A DNA stretch of 64,000 nucleotides from Triatoma infestans (taxonomy: Eukaryota; Arthropoda; Insecta; Hemiptera; Reduviidae), in the NCBI GenBank assembly GCA_011037195.1, contig JAAEAF010003357.1:62001-126000 (forward strand), written 5' to 3'. Position numbers and translations under genes: made by a program. The notes under the pieces are model-generated. The model ran no database searches. It had not been told where the DNA came from and saw nothing but the letters and a program-made list of their open reading frames with translations. Positions 22,028 through 34,550 of the stretch are shown here, one piece after another. Position 1 is the first letter of the stretch. Every line of letters starts with the position of its first letter.

Positions 22028-22225
22028 GTGAAAGGTTTCTATCTATGCAGTAAACATATCAAGTTTAAAGAAAATTGTTGTAGCCGTTTTCGAGAAAATC
22101 GATTAAACCTGAAAAAAACATTCAGTGAAGTCGCACTTCTGGTTGATGGATTTTCCGAAACCCTCGTGTCAGATACGAGGGTGAGGGTGAATAAAAAAAA
22201 TGTGCAAAATGAGATGCGGAAAAAC
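22028..22225 (+). repeat. Family A copy, forward
   Basis: Clear blocks: 'atcaagtttaaagaaaattg' (near 22059), 'agccgttttcgagaaaatcg' (near 22082), 'agtcgcacttctggttgatg' (22128-22147) and 'gaaaccctcgtgtcagatac' (near 22158). It stops before the microsatellite. Confidence 0.85.
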
Positions 22226-22276
22226 TTAAATTCATACAAGGAAGATAAAGGTAGTAAGGTCTGCATTGCTGGAATA

Positions 22277-22450
22277 CATCAGATAACTTTTCCATGACAG
22301 CCTGTTTTATTTTATGGTCATCACCGATTTAGCGGATGTCTTGGATGTTGATGCCATGATGCTAATGTACTCTACACTGAACATAGGTGACATCCAAAAC
22401 TGATAAATAATCACAAAATAAGGCAAGCTATCACGGAATAATCCCTGCAG
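22277..22450 (+). repeat. Family C copy, diverged
   Basis: Starts 'catcagataacttttccatg' after 'gctggaata', followed by 'acagcctgttttattttatgg' related sequence and 'tcatcaccgattt'. It ends with 'aaggcaagctatcacgg', the inverted counterpart. The hammerhead-like core is not recognisable here. Confidence 0.65.
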
Positions 22451-23194
22451 TTGTTTCATTCTTTTGGAAGGTTAAGGAGACCTAAGATCTTGAAGATCAC
22501 TAAGTGTGACCTCTACACCTGCCAGGATGGAGACCTCTCAACCTACAGCATAACTTCTAAGTAGATTTCTTTTAGATATTTCTGGGTAGATTTTTAGGGT
22601 GGGTATCTCCTTCTTCAATATCCGGTATCCCCAGGCTTCTTAACTTTCCTTTGGAGACGCAGTCCGTCAGAAAGTGTAATGGAGACGCCACCATTTCTCC
22701 ACTACTTTGTAGGCGCTGTTGCGTTCTAGTGTATTCAATGCCCCGTGAGGAAATGAGCAGACTTTTCCGGCCGTAGCTATTCAGTCTTAACCCGCCTTTC
22801 TTCAAAGCAGTGTTAATTTAACGTCTTCCTCAATCTCTGAAGTTTAAAACTTCATGGTTTTCTCGAATTCGCGCTATGCTGGACAACACACGGGGTTAGT
22901 CGTTTATTGAATCATATCAGAAGCTTATCATGCAATTTATTAGGTAAAAAGTGAATATAAAATAAATAAAAATTAAAAAAAGAATTTCCCTAGTATAAAG
23001 AAAACTCGAGCTAAAGACTGATCTGTCTTTAGTTCGTATTAAATGAAATTTCAAGAGTACAATCTGGCAAATTAAGGTATTTAGAATAGTGAAGGGCGAT
23101 TTTGTAAAGTGATATTAGTAGGGGTAATGTTTGGATAGGAAGAAGTTAAATCAAGGACAGATCCAGGAAGAGTAAAACAATTAGAATCAATTAC
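22451..23194. other. No gene recognised
   Basis: No supported feature; the open frame at 22572-22805 (-) matches nothing known to me. Confidence 0.45.
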
Positions 23195-23349
23195 CATCAA
23201 TATTAGCCCCGGAGGTTGTTGAAAAGCTGCCGACGTCAAACGGTGTACCAACAACAACATGGCTGGGAGTAGTGGGGGTGAGGTAGGAACAAGACTCTGT
23301 TGATGAGTTCTCTTGAACTTGAGGAGGGTGTACGAGCGGAAGGAACGCG
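23195..23349 (-). CDS. Candidate 155-bp exon of an unidentified host gene
   Basis: Minus strand: acceptor tract TTTCTCTTTCCCTCGCGCAG, then 155 bp richer in G+C than the surroundings, then donor GTAATTG. Two frames are open. One (phase 1 at both ends) reads a serine/threonine-rich stretch including TPFDVGSFSTTSGANIDG. The other starts after two bases, ends in phase 0 with FQQPPGLILM, and can be joined in phase to the 42-bp exon candidate at 20636. I cannot identify a protein in either frame, and it could be untranslated or chance. Confidence 0.4.
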
Positions 23350-24309
23350 CTGCGCGAGGGAAAGAGAAATTTCAGTAATAAGAGTACCATTCACTCACTC
23401 ACTTACCCACTCAGCAAGATTGAGGGGCAGGAGTGTGGGGAAGTAGTTTAAGCTAACTTTTCTAATTATCTAGACAGCCAGGGCCGAGTGAGAGAGTACT
23501 GAGAGTTATATAACACTATACCACCAAACTCTTGAGCCAACACTATGGTGTGAGGCACAGCCCAAAATCAAGGTAGCACGCTAATAAAGTTAGACGTATA
23601 CAGCCACTTCTCATCCAAAAGGGCAAGGAGCTGCAGAACTGATGCGCCATCTACTAAATCTTCCATCAACTGCAGATACCATCACAATACTAACGTTTTT
23701 AGCCATTACTTTACTAAAAATCGACTTCTATTATTAATTAACTTAATTTTTAAGAAGTAAACTATCCATTTCAAACACATTAGCCCGAGAGAGAGAGAGA
23801 GAAATTAGTAGAAACCAATTTACCCTTTTTGCCTTGGAGCGCTCTCTCTTTCCATTCAGGTTTAATAGGAAAAACAATTAACTACGAAAAGAGAATGGAA
23901 TGGAAAAACGAAGCGGGTGAGTGAATGGAAGCTAGGCTGGTTTTACTTTCGCTGATTGACTTTATTTACTTTAAGTAACAACATCAAAAAAAAAGGAAAG
24001 TCTTTTAAAGGACTTTTCTAGTATTCTTCCGTCCCAATTAGTTCACAATTCTATTTAGTTAATGAAACCTGATAACTGGAGAGTACTAGCTCAGGAAGAT
24101 GGTAATAACCTTATTCTTTCAAGCTTTCAATAATGAATGGAGTTCAACAACATTATTGCCAAATAAAGATGAAATAAAAACTCTCTCCACTCGCCTGATA
24201 TTCACTGCAATACGTCGTATCGCATGCGAATGTAAATGAATATAAAAGAGATTGACATAGCCCTGGAAAAATAAGATAGGAGATTCCTCCAAATGGAGAT
24301 ATTCCCTCG
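23350..24309. other. No gene recognised
   Basis: A short GA microsatellite (about 23787-23804) and T/A-rich sequence; nothing else supported. Confidence 0.5.
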
Positions 24310-24800
24310 TAAGTTTAATTTATTTTCAGAGGTGTGTGGGCTTAATCATTAAGCAAGTTCCGAAGCCAGCGCGTTTTAATCTTCTGAAAGCGGCGGTTAT
24401 CAGAGAGGGTGAGTGGGAGAGTCGTTGGATAAGAGGGTTAGGATGAGCAAATGTGGAGTCATGGAATTTTTTACAACGGAATGTTATTGGCAGGTAGAGC
24501 AAAGAAATTTTAAGACCAGTGTGCAAGATTAGATTGGAGACATTGTAAGGAGCACTAGTGATTTTTCGAAGGACTTTGGACTGGAAGAATTTCATCCTCA
24601 AATGGTTTCATGACTGTTTATTTGTTTTCAGTTGTTAATTAAGAACGTCCGGTCAGGCAGTCTAGAAGAAGTTTAAATTATCTGTTTAGTCCCCTATCCC
24701 TTCAGTCTGGTGTGAGGGTTGCAAGTTAGACGTTTGTCTAAGTATAAACCAAGATAGCGAACTCCGTCTACCGTTGGGATTATGGTCCCATGGAGAAGAA
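24310..24800 (-). pseudogene. Jockey-type LINE fragment, RT thumb and C-terminus
   Basis: Minus strand 24601-24326 reads FQSKVLRKITSAPYNVSNL, colinear with FQSKLLRQIVDAPFYVSNL of the element at 2452-6981. It continues through FAHPNPLIQRL and ends with a RRLKR motif. Upstream, 24720-24790 aligns with the YLGLFIDKRLTWNPHT segment of that element. It is a distinct, older copy, truncated on its 5' side and internally damaged. Confidence 0.85.
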
Positions 24801-24884
24801 TAGGCGAAAGAGAGCGCATCTGAGACTAAAGTAAATTAAATTAAACTAAATTTGTAGGATTATGGAATAATTTCACTTCGATTT

Positions 24885-25010
24885 TTGGGTTAGATCCTAT
24901 TTCTCCTCGAAAGCTTAGCGATTGTGTCGAATTTTCAAAATAGATTTTTCACCGGAAATACAAGTTTACGAAAAAAAAAATGTTTTCAGCGAATGGTGGC
25001 ACTGTATGCG
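24885..25010 (+). repeat. Family A fragment, forward
   Basis: Contains 'cgattgtgtcgaattttc' and 'tttttcaccggaaatac' end-module pieces in rearranged order. Confidence 0.5.
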
Positions 25011-25319
25011 ATGAGAAAGTAAAAAGAAATTGATACAAGAAACTCCTCAATTTTTCCACAGATAGATAACGACAAAAATATATACTGTTCTAGATTAGAT
25101 AGATAGATACATAAGTTACTGTATTTAGTGTCATTACACATTACAGGGGTTCTACAGATTATTACCATAATTTATAAATCATATAACGTTTTTACACATT
25201 ACTCATAAAAAAGAATAATTAACTTGAAATTACAGTTACAAAAAAAAAGAAACAAAAACGTAAAATGCAAAAAGTATAAAATAATGAAAAGGTAGACAAC
25301 TCGTTCATTGATAACAAAA

Positions 25320-26060
25320 GATCTCAACTTAAAGTGACTCTATTATGAAATAATATAACTTATCAATGTGCTCCTTGCCATTTATGGTTAAGACTTTATA
25401 TAAAAGATCAGAATCAGAATTTTGTAATGGAATAAAATTGGCCAAATAGTGTTCTCTGATAGGTTTATAAATAGGACAGTGGAGCATAATGTATTCGAGA
25501 CTCTCCTCAGCGTTTAAATTACATAAAGTGCAATTAGAGTGAGTGTCAATACAGTGATAGCCAACATTTTTACTCCATATTTTAATAATTTTGCTACTCG
25601 ACACTCTTAATTGACTTATCAATCTAACTTTATCTATTGCACATTTATAATTTAAATAGTTTTCCGGTTGCCTAGTTCGCTGAAATTCCTGTATACTGCG
25701 CTACAGCTTGAGTTAATAGCTTTTCCTATATCTATAACAAAACGTGATTTGTCCATTTGTCCAATAAATCTGGCATCATTCTTTTTAAATTTGGGGAGTT
25801 TACATTATAGGCAATGTCAGATTCGCCAATCAAATTGAGCCAACATCGCAATTGAGTGAACCAATTCCTATCTGCCTTGTTATTACATCCTTTATCAATT
25901 ATTTTTAGCCTGTTTAGACATTGCTTCGGAATCTTTTATCATCCATATCTATAATTTTGATCCAATATGACAGTATTCTTTTAAAAATCGACACACTTAG
26001 TGGTACACGGCCAGTTTCCAGCCTGACGATATAGTCAGGTGTGTTCTTTGGCCAACACAA
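25320..26060 (-). pseudogene. LINE C-terminal fragment of a third type
   Basis: Minus strand 25622-25329 encodes CTLCNLNAEESLEYIMLHC followed by PIYKPIREHYL. This is the C-X2-C-X8-9-E-X4-H/M-X2-C motif at the end of many LINE ORF2 proteins ('CPLC...ET..H.L..CP.Y...R'). Upstream (26060-25740), pieces reading WKLETGRVPLSVSIFKRIL, SYWIKIIDMDD and NWFTQLRCWLNLIG recur in the C-terminal part of LINE polyproteins. Frameshifts separate them. It is not the Jockey or the I-like family above. Confidence 0.75.
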
Positions 26061-26810
26061 TAGCTGCTTGTTCTAGATATCAAAGAAAAATTAGCATAAA
26101 TGAATTTTACAATAAATAAATAAAATGTAATTCATACAAAATAAATTAAAATATTTCCTCCCCTCCGAAAGTTGAAAAGTCTACAAGTGATTAAAACGCT
26201 AATTAAAATGGCCGCCAAGTAAGTGCTAAAAACACAAATAGATTTTCTTTTTCTTTTCTTTTTTTTTTAATCTTCTTTTCCTTTCTCAAGAATTTTCCAT
26301 CTAGCAGGTTAAAAGATGATCATAAGCAAAGTACCTTTCTACTTAATTAAAAGGAAAAACCCATGGGAGAGACAAACTACTACCATCACACCCTTCTGTT
26401 TTCCTAGTTTTTCCAAGTAAAAACTTTAAATAAAAAAAATAATAAAAAGAAAATTTATTTAAAGTAAAAAACTTTTCTTATTTACTTTTTTTAATTTATT
26501 TTTAATAAATTTCTTTTTTATTACTAATTAATGAAAATGGAATTGGAAAAGTTACGCAGCCTTGATAAATAAGAAATAATAATTAAAAAAATGTGTGGTC
26601 TGAGGAAACACACAAACCACTTTCTCCTTATTGTAATTATTACAATTTTAATTCAGAAATTTTCTTCAAAATTATACTATTTATAAAGTAATTAATTAGA
26701 CCTTGGCATTATTATTATAAATAGGGTAATCAGAACGATACTGTTCATTTTGTTTATTATACGTAAGATTTGTCTATATATGATTTATTACTTTCTCCCA
26801 CTCCATGTCA
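26061..26810. other. No gene recognised
   Basis: Very AT-rich, with a family A end-like motif near 26590-26640 and otherwise nothing supported. Confidence 0.5.
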
Positions 26811-27330
26811 AATTTTCGATAATCAGTTTTCACCGGTAATAGTTGTATGTATGTGTGTATATATGTAGGTGTAAATAAAAAAAGTAAAAATCTGACTCGA
26901 AGTTTCTGGACAAAATCCATTAACTGAAAATACGACTTTACTGAATGCCCCCCCCCACACACACACACACACTTTATCATGATTTTCTCAAAACCACTAC
27001 AACGATTTTCTTTAAATTCTGTAGAAAATGATTTTTTGGGTGTTCTGAGGGAACAATAGAGTTATCTTTCCTTTAAAGTATCACTTCAGTACAATATATG
27101 GGTTTCCAACTTTCTGAGAAGCTTAATTGAATTTGGAAAATTCGATTAACTTTTAAATTTGAAGTAAATCTTTTTGTTTTCTTTTTATAATTTTCTCAAA
27201 AACAGTTACAATGATTTTTGTAAAACTTGGAATGCTTGCTGGTCGATTAAAACGTATCACTTTCATTAGAAACATATTTCTGAAAAAATTAATTTTAGAG
27301 GGATATTGAGGGTTATGGGGGGGTAGTATA
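26811..27330 (-). repeat. Family A copy, reverse, with undisrupted hAT target site
   Basis: Contains the microsatellite replaced by C-run plus CA (26948-26971), 'aacgattttctttaaattctg' (27001-27021), then 'tttcctttaaagtatcacttcagtac' related sequence (27069-27094), which is the empty form of the octamer hit by hATs elsewhere. A second 'gttacaatgatttttgtaaaacttgg' block follows (27205-27230). Confidence 0.85.
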
Positions 27331-28570
27331 AATTTAAATTTGTGCAAGCTTTGTTGGTTATTGAATAGGGCTCTCAACATAAGGCCGCCGCTCAGGTGTA
27401 CAAGTAAAATCCCCACCACTACTTTTATGGCTAACCCAACTAAATATTGTAACATTATAAATTTAAAGATACATTGATACATATATATACACACACACAC
27501 GCATACAAAACATGTATTTCTGGTGAAAATTCAATTTCGCAATTTTAACAGGATCGCAATACGTTCACCACCACAAGTATCACTAAGTACACCGACAGTA
27601 GTTACAGAAAGTAATAATTTTGGAATCGTTACTAAATGATTTAGCAGAGAAAATTATTCAGGCATTTCATGTGGATGCACAAGTACTTCTCGGCATACAT
27701 CCAACGTCATAAAGTATTTTATGCTTTTGGAGCCATGTTTTCTTCCCTTTTTCTAATTTAGTTTTATGCTTCTCCCTAGCGTTTTAAAAATTACAAACCA
27801 TAAAAATTGTGTGTGCATTAAAGTCTTTCTATTTTTTTTTTTTTTTTTGCTTTCTTTCTCTCTGTAATCCAATTAACATAACTAGAGAAAAGAATTTTTT
27901 ACAACTCGGTCCAATTAATTTTTTTTTTTTAGAAAGCAGGTAGAACTGCCATCTACCGTCGTACGACCGTACTACAGATCTGGAAAGAACAAGAAAAAAA
28001 ATGAAGTGATTTTCTAAATAATAACGTTTGTATATTTTCCGACAATATTAAAAGAGAAGAAAAACCGAGGTATTAAAATAACTGGATAACAGGTGAAATT
28101 ATGGCAGTTTACGATATAAACATGGAGTGTATTCCAAATTAAGCAGGAGTTTACAGCGGCACTGTTTTCTTTATGTGCGCAGAGATGTATAAAGTTTAGA
28201 AGATGGTGGGCCGGAGGTGGGGGGGCGCCCTGTTCAGCAGAGTGTGTTCAGCTCCTGTTGTAACCCAGAATCGAGAGAGAGAGAGAGAGAGAGAGAGGTA
28301 GTGAGATTACTAGTTATCCAGAACCCAGAAGTTGAGTGTGTACCTCATCTCTAGGTACTTCAAGATTTTACATCAAGGTATTTTACTACATTAATTAAGG
28401 CAGAACATACTCTCAGCAAATACAAACAACAACACATTCCAGTATTTAATAAACGTCCAATTTTAAAGTAAACAATTTTCTATTGTTTAATTTTCTGTTT
28501 GTTTAAAACTTTATTGATAATAAAGGCAAACAATTATCTTTATTTCATTTTATCACTAATTAAAATTTTA
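27331..28570. other. No gene; GA microsatellite
   Basis: A GA tract (28273-28297) follows a G-rich stretch (28200-28230). A family A end module piece lies at 27510-27550. No coding signal. Confidence 0.5.
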
Positions 28571-28960
28571 AAAATCTGGGATGAAACTTTCTTTTATTGC
28601 AATTATCACAAATCTAATTGATAAATTTCCCTTCAAACTTATGGACCTCAAAATTTTCATTTTTGAGTAATTTTGTACACACACACACACATCATTATTA
28701 TTAGAAAAATGTAAAGAACAGAATAGAGGTAAACTAATATGTCACATAGAGAACATCCCGCAACTTACCTCGAGGAACTTTTTGGGGGGAAAAGTTGACT
28801 TTATATCAAAGTGATTAGTTGTGTATAAATATGTGCAATTAACAGAGTTTCCAATTTAATGGAAATCGTTGGAGATATTTGCAAGAAAATTGCAGAAAGA
28901 AAAAAAATCTTGAGTGAAACACTCAAACGACTTTCTCTTACTAATCTTAATGCAAATATA
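28571..28960 (+). repeat. Family A fragments, forward
   Basis: 'tttcttttattgcaattatcac' (28590 region), a CA tract (28678-28691) and a terminal 'gagtgaaacactcaaacgac' plus 'tttctcttactaa' (28912-28944) are present with much loss. Confidence 0.6.
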
Positions 28961-29607
28961 TATATATACATATAATGACAGACTTTAAATTTCAAATTTT
29001 GCTCATTATGTCCCATTATAAATATAGAAGTGGCGGTGGGGGGCAGAGTGGCAGCCTACCAATAAAGAGGCAGGTAGAGAATGATTGCATTGCAGAGAGC
29101 GCCAATAATAATGAACAACCTACATTTGAATGCTAACGTCTCAGATTCCTCAGAACCATCTAGGAGAGGGCATTTAAAGAGTACATTATACGAATGTGAA
29201 TAGATATAGTTTGAAGAAAAGAAATGTATGAAGTCAAATACTTGACAAAATAAATAACTAACTGAAATGCCTACAAGGTTAATATAAGAAAATATGAAGG
29301 TAAATTGGTATGTACGAGTATGTAAAAAGGTTGGTAGAAAATTGTAAATCTGAGATGATATTAAAATAAATAATTAGAATAAAGTCAAAATGTATTCGCT
29401 ATTTATTTATCATGCTTATTTTTAAATGATATTAATTTACATTTAAGTGATATTAATATGTTCAATATTAATATTAATTAATTAATTATTAATTATTTAA
29501 CTAATATTAAAAATAATATTTATAATATTAATATAAATAATATGTTGAGAGAGATAGCGTTGTCAAGAAAATTGAGTCGCATAAACTAGAAGAAAATTTT
29601 ATTACAG

Positions 29608-29638
<31 letters not shown>

Positions 29639-30539
29639 GTGTATATATATATATAATATACAAGATCTGTCTTTTATGTTGGTGGCATGTTTGTAATATA
29701 GTTAGGTGAGAAGAATTACTAGAAAGAGTGTGTCTGAGTTGTAGTTTATTTGGTCATTCATTATGTTTTTATGTTTCTATATTTCTATTTTTTCTAGAAT
29801 GCCCATTCGTCCTTCCTTTTTTTTGCGTCTTGGTGTAATAGCACCATTGTTTTTTCTATAATTTGTGGTTCGTGGCTGTTTATTATAAGGTGGTTAGCAT
29901 AATGCAATACAAAGCTAAAGTAAACGTAATATATCCGTTTTCTAAACAAGGTTTCTTCGTTTAATCATGCAATTTTCCACTAATGACATTATTTTTTTAC
30001 TTTAGATTAAATTGTATAAAAAGTTGGTTAACTTTTAAATATATATATATTTTAAACTTATTTCATTACATTAAAGATTAAGAACTCAATATCATACAAT
30101 CTGATTAACTATTAACATAATTTAGCTGAAAAAAGAATATTATCAAAGTATAAAAAAACTCGATGTTAAGACTAAAATAACTGAAGTAAGTAGTAAATTA
30201 CTTTAACCAACATAATTCGTCGATAGAAAAGCTTCACTTCAGGTTATTTTAATGGATAGAAAGCACACGTTACACAAAAATACGAAAATTAATTAATTAA
30301 AAAAAATGAAAGCTATTAAAATGGTTTTAATGACAACAGCAGCACAATTACAAGTGAGGTGTGTTTCATTTTATCGTTTAAAAAAACAGAAAATCTTGTG
30401 CGAAACATTCACTTCTTCACAAGCTGGGAATGTTTACTAAACGTATAATTAAGATTGCATTGAAAATAAAGGTGTGGGAATGGATTTTAAAGACGGTGTA
30501 ACCATACTGTGCAGTGATGTGGCTCTTTGAGGAGTAAAG
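28961..30539. other. No gene; extreme AT-rich stretch with GT tract
   Basis: ATTAAT-rich quasi-palindromic sequence (29455-29545) and a GT microsatellite (29608-29634) followed by TA repeats. 29030-29120 resembles 39880-39990 ('gcctaccaa...aggtagagaatgatt...gcaccaataata'), another pair of low-copy repeats. Confidence 0.6.
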
Positions 30540-30790
30540 CTCCTGGGAAAAATGTTTTAAATAAAAATAATAAGCTCATGTGTTAAGTGTCAAATTTATG
30601 AGTTCAACTGAAATGTGAAGTTCAAAGAAAATAGTGGAGACACTTTTGAAAAATAACAAAGAGTAAAACAAATCCGACAAAAACCAAAAACTCAATAAAC
30701 AAAACGAAAGAAAAGTCTACTTCCGATTGATGGAATTTTCAACGAAACTCAGATACAGTGTTGAGTTTGCTGCGATTTTCCGAGTCTTCG
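30540..30790 (+). repeat. Family A copy, forward
   Basis: 'gggaaaaatgttttaaataaaaataataag' start, 'gttcaaagaaaatagtggagac' block, 'gtctacttccgattgatgg' (30716-30734) and 'ttgagtttgctgcgattttccg' (30764-30783). Confidence 0.75.
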
Positions 30791-30805
30791 ATGTCTTCGA
30801 GTTGT

Positions 30806-31135
30806 TCATACATTATTATTATTATTATTATTATTAACGATAGGTGCCCGAAGGCGCGTAGACAAAATAATGGCTCTTATCCCCCAAGAAAAAAGAATCC
30901 ATTTCCAAGAAGCCTCTTCCAGTAGTCTACCGGCCTGACTACACTATCTTAAGGTAACCCCTAAACTACAACTCCCCCCAAGCATTCCCGTCAGAATGTT
31001 GCCCTCCCAAAATGCGAAACCTAATATTGGCGGTACGGGGACACTAACTAGGTGGTGGTACACCGTTTCCTTAACTTCCTTGTCACAATTCTGACACAGA
31101 GGATTAGATAACCTGCCCATTTTGTGCAAACAACT
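30806..31135 (-). pseudogene. I-like LINE 3' end with (TAA)n tail
   Basis: Minus strand 31129-31040 reads HKMGRLSNPLCQNCDKEVKE followed by TVYHHLV, a C-terminal Cys/His motif preceded by the 'LHKMG' region seen in the fragment at 18962. The ATT tract at 30806-30836 lies at the 3' end on the minus strand as (TAA)n, the tail type known for I elements. Only the last part of ORF2 and the 3' UTR remain. Confidence 0.8.
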
Positions 31136-32230
31136 GGCTACTTAGGCGTGTCCAGTCAGTACACCTACCAAGGACCCTTAATTATATCCGACTCAACAAT
31201 AAGATATTTCATGTCTCCCTGTCTTATATATATAAAAGCTATAAAACACATTAAAATATGGATTTCCGGGAAAAATCTGATAAGAAGAAAGAAAAAGACG
31301 CTATAAAACCTAATTAACAATAAATGAAAGCAATCAAAAATGTTTTAATGGCATTTAAAGTTAAAATATGAAGGAAGATATTAGCATTTAAGTTTAGCGT
31401 AGTAAAAAGTGATTACAGCAAAATTAAAAAAAAGATCACATATATAGGAGGGATATTAAAATGAGAGAATGTATGCTAATCGATCCATGCCTGCCTACAT
31501 GCATATATAGTAGGGCATGCAGGTTATATCGAGATAATCGATTAGATATGTTGCCACACCGCAACATCATGACGCACGAAATATTAATGTAAAATATGCA
31601 CATCACGTTATGTATTTATTGCAGACTTTTTAGCGGCACCCTTCCGCTTAAATATATAAATAAATAAACAAATAAAAACATCCCAAGAAACCATATAATA
31701 CCCAGTTTTATGTGTATTTATTTATTTACAAGTTATTATATTTAAAAACATATCTTGCCATGTAATATACACATACGTGTGTTATATAGTTTTAGTTTAT
31801 ATTTATTTTATATGCAAGAAGAACATATGTATGCATACATAAAAGTGAATAAATAAAACATGAATGGACCTTTGCTGATAGAGAATTTATACCATAAAGC
31901 ATCCCCGGATAGTGGTGACATACCATATGATTTATGCAATATCTATGTCTAGTATGGCAGCATTAATTTTTAATAAGAAATAGGTTTAGTTGACCTTAGT
32001 ATTAGAAATAAAGAGAGGAAGGTAGTTAGGATTATACTTATTAGTGTTTAGGGATATAGTATACCTAAATGTTATTGTAGTGTATGATGGAGGCGCATGT
32101 ATCATCACCCGCCAACTAAACTTATAACGGTAATATAAACTTTTAGGTTTCCGCGGTCATTTTCATGAAAAACACTTAAGTTTCCGGAGACCGTGGCAGT
32201 TTCAAATTGAAATTCCAGCACTGTTTCTAA
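31136..32230. other. No gene recognised
   Basis: AT-rich with ATAAATAA-type simple sequence (31650-31860); nothing supported. Confidence 0.5.
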
Positions 32231-32510
32231 TGTAAATTATATTATATAAACGGTATAAGCACACATTGTATTAAGTGGTATTTTAGAGCATGGGTTTCCA
32301 AAGTTTTGGGTTAAATGGGCCACACTTCAAGAAGAAGCTATCCTGGGTCACACTTAAAATATGAACACTAACGATATCTGATGAACAAAAATACAATATT
32401 CCTGATATCTGGAGCTATATTATTGAATGCATAGTAGGTATGGAAGCTGATCGTGTTATATCAAAATATACATTTGCAAATACTGCTATAGGACATTTAC
32501 TTACCTAAAC
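32231..32510 (+). mobile_element. Possible third hAT end in a family A copy
   Basis: 'cattgtattaagtggta' followed by TTTTAGAG (32281-32288) is the forward version of the octamer context seen in uninterrupted family A copies. It is followed by CATGGGTTTCCAAAG, a hAT-like end related to the one at 8232, and by 'gggccacacttcaag'. The right end was not found; family A-like sequence may resume near 32515. Confidence 0.4.
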
Positions 32511-32689
32511 TAATATTGAATGGGTGGGGAGGGACTGCACTTGTTGACTTTTGTAGAAAAGAGAGTAACTATATTGTGTTGACAGCGCTTCTATCTTTCC
32601 GCCAACATAAAGTTTAGCGCCTGACCAAATTTCCCGAAAGACACATTTTCCACATAAAAAATCCAAAAAATTATTCAAATAAAAGTAAG

Positions 32690-32915
32690 ACATTTATAGT
32701 ATGTTTAATTAGCATTTCAACTTTAAAGAAAATCGGGAGTTTTCGAGAAAATTACGGAAAATTCTCAAATATATTCGCTTAGATCTCACTTCCGGTTGAC
32801 GGATATTCGTCGAAATCAAATGCAAATGTGCGCTGGCAATATGTAGCGGATTATCATGTTTTGATTAGTCCGCGAATTTTCATTATTGAGTAACTGAAAC
32901 ACACACACACATTCA
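32690..32915 (+). repeat. Family A copy, forward
   Basis: 'aactttaaagaaaatcgggag' (32719-32739), 'tctcacttccggttgacgg' (32794-32812), 'gcgaattttcattattgagtaac' and a short CA tract (32901-32911). Confidence 0.85.
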
Positions 32916-33709
32916 TAAGGTTATAAACAATCAAATAAGAAATTAAACAAGATAATAATAGTAATTTTTAATTAAAAACCATTAATTAATGAATTAATTA
33001 CTAATAGATGGAAATAACAGCAATATTTAGGGTATGACTAAAGAGGTAGTGGTGAGGAGGGCAGAAACAGCAGGTTGTGCACTGAAATGCTGGTCCTGGA
33101 TACAGAGAAGTTAGGTAGGTGGGAATGGGCCGCAACCATTAGCTTTCAATTGGCGGCTGGATCGGCCCCCCTACACACATATCAAACAGAGCCTCTCACT
33201 CTGCCATCTCCAGTAACTCTCTCTGTCTCACACTCTCAAGGGGAAAAGGGATGATGAAAATTAACGAAGCGTCACGTAAATGGATTAGCACCCTAATCAA
33301 GATAGGGGTATACCCGTCTCCATAATTACAATAGATTAAAGGATGATAGGGTGGAAACGTTCAGGTAGAGGAGTGATTTGCGGAACAGAACAAGCTGGAA
33401 GAGGAAATAGTGCAGAAGCTACAAAGCGAAGGGGGAGAAGTTTCAGGTCTTTACGAAGCCCACCAGGTGCGGCTACAAAAGGCCAGACAGGCTACAATAT
33501 AGATTAAACGATCAGTAATTTTCAGACATTAATTAAAGGGTGTGGACTAGATCCTGTGGCCGCTGGGGCATCTGAAAACTCTTTAACAGTTTCCTCTAAA
33601 ATGCGTTTAGTTTAAACTGTTATATGAACACGTAGCCAAACTATGACATCATCAGTAGCGTAATTTATGAAGAGAGAATGGTTATAAAGTCAAATAATTG
33701 GATTTCGAG
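32916..33709. other. No gene recognised
   Basis: Includes a patch of higher G+C (33040-33500). I examined it for splice-bounded exons on both strands and found none convincing. Confidence 0.45.
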
Positions 33710-34550
33710 GTATTTTTAAATTTGAAATACAATCTAAGATAATTCAGAATCCTCAAAAAACATGATTTCGGTAAAAAGTATCAAATAAAAGTAATTGGTC
33801 AAAATTCCTAATAATAAAAAAAAAACTTACAACTGTGAAGAGGCACTTCCGGTTAACCAGATTTCCTTCAAACTCACAATGCATTTAATGTATACCGTAA
33901 TATTTATATAGATGTTAGTACCGAACATTGTACCAAAGAGATACTTGATAGAGAAAAACTTGACTTTGCGCAGTTTTCCCCTCCAATCAAACTTCCAGAG
34001 AAAATGTTAGAAATGAAAATATGGTGTGAAACACTGACGACCTTCTCTTGCTGCAATAGTTATAACTGACTGACTTTCTGTAGATATTAGTTGCCTTCAG
34101 TGTCTATGAATGAGAGAATCGAAGCTTTATAAAATGACACTTTTGTGTAAAACATAACGTCGCACACTCTTAAAACTCTCTTCAATGAATTCTCTCAGAA
34201 AAAGTATCAAAGAAAAGTAATAGATCTCTGTATAGTTGGTATACCAAGTTTAATGAAACCTGTTTTTATGGAGAAAATCGCAGAAAGAAGAAAAAAACGG
34301 TTCATTTAAGTTACACTTCCGGTCAACTAATTTTCTCAAACTCAGAATATTGTCCACATAATTACTTCTGATTAATATTACCGGGATGATAAAGTCGTAT
34401 AATAAGTTAGCACTTGAGAGGGAAACATAACCCCAAACCTTTCCAAAAGGCTTCTTAAATAAATGAAATGTCGAAGAAATGTGAAAACCTTTTCAATAAA
34501 GCGGTATTTCCGGTGTCCCAAACCTTATTGTCAGGTCCCCTGATCGAACG
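33710..34550 (+). repeat. Family A, several forward monomers in tandem
   Basis: The 'cacttccggttaacc' type block occurs near 33845, 'cacttccggtcaac' near 34314 and 'gtatttccggtgtcc' near 34504. Each is preceded by an 'aagtttaatgaaacctg' or similar block, and one 'ggtgtgaaacactgacgac' end motif (34024-34042) lies between them. Confidence 0.75.
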
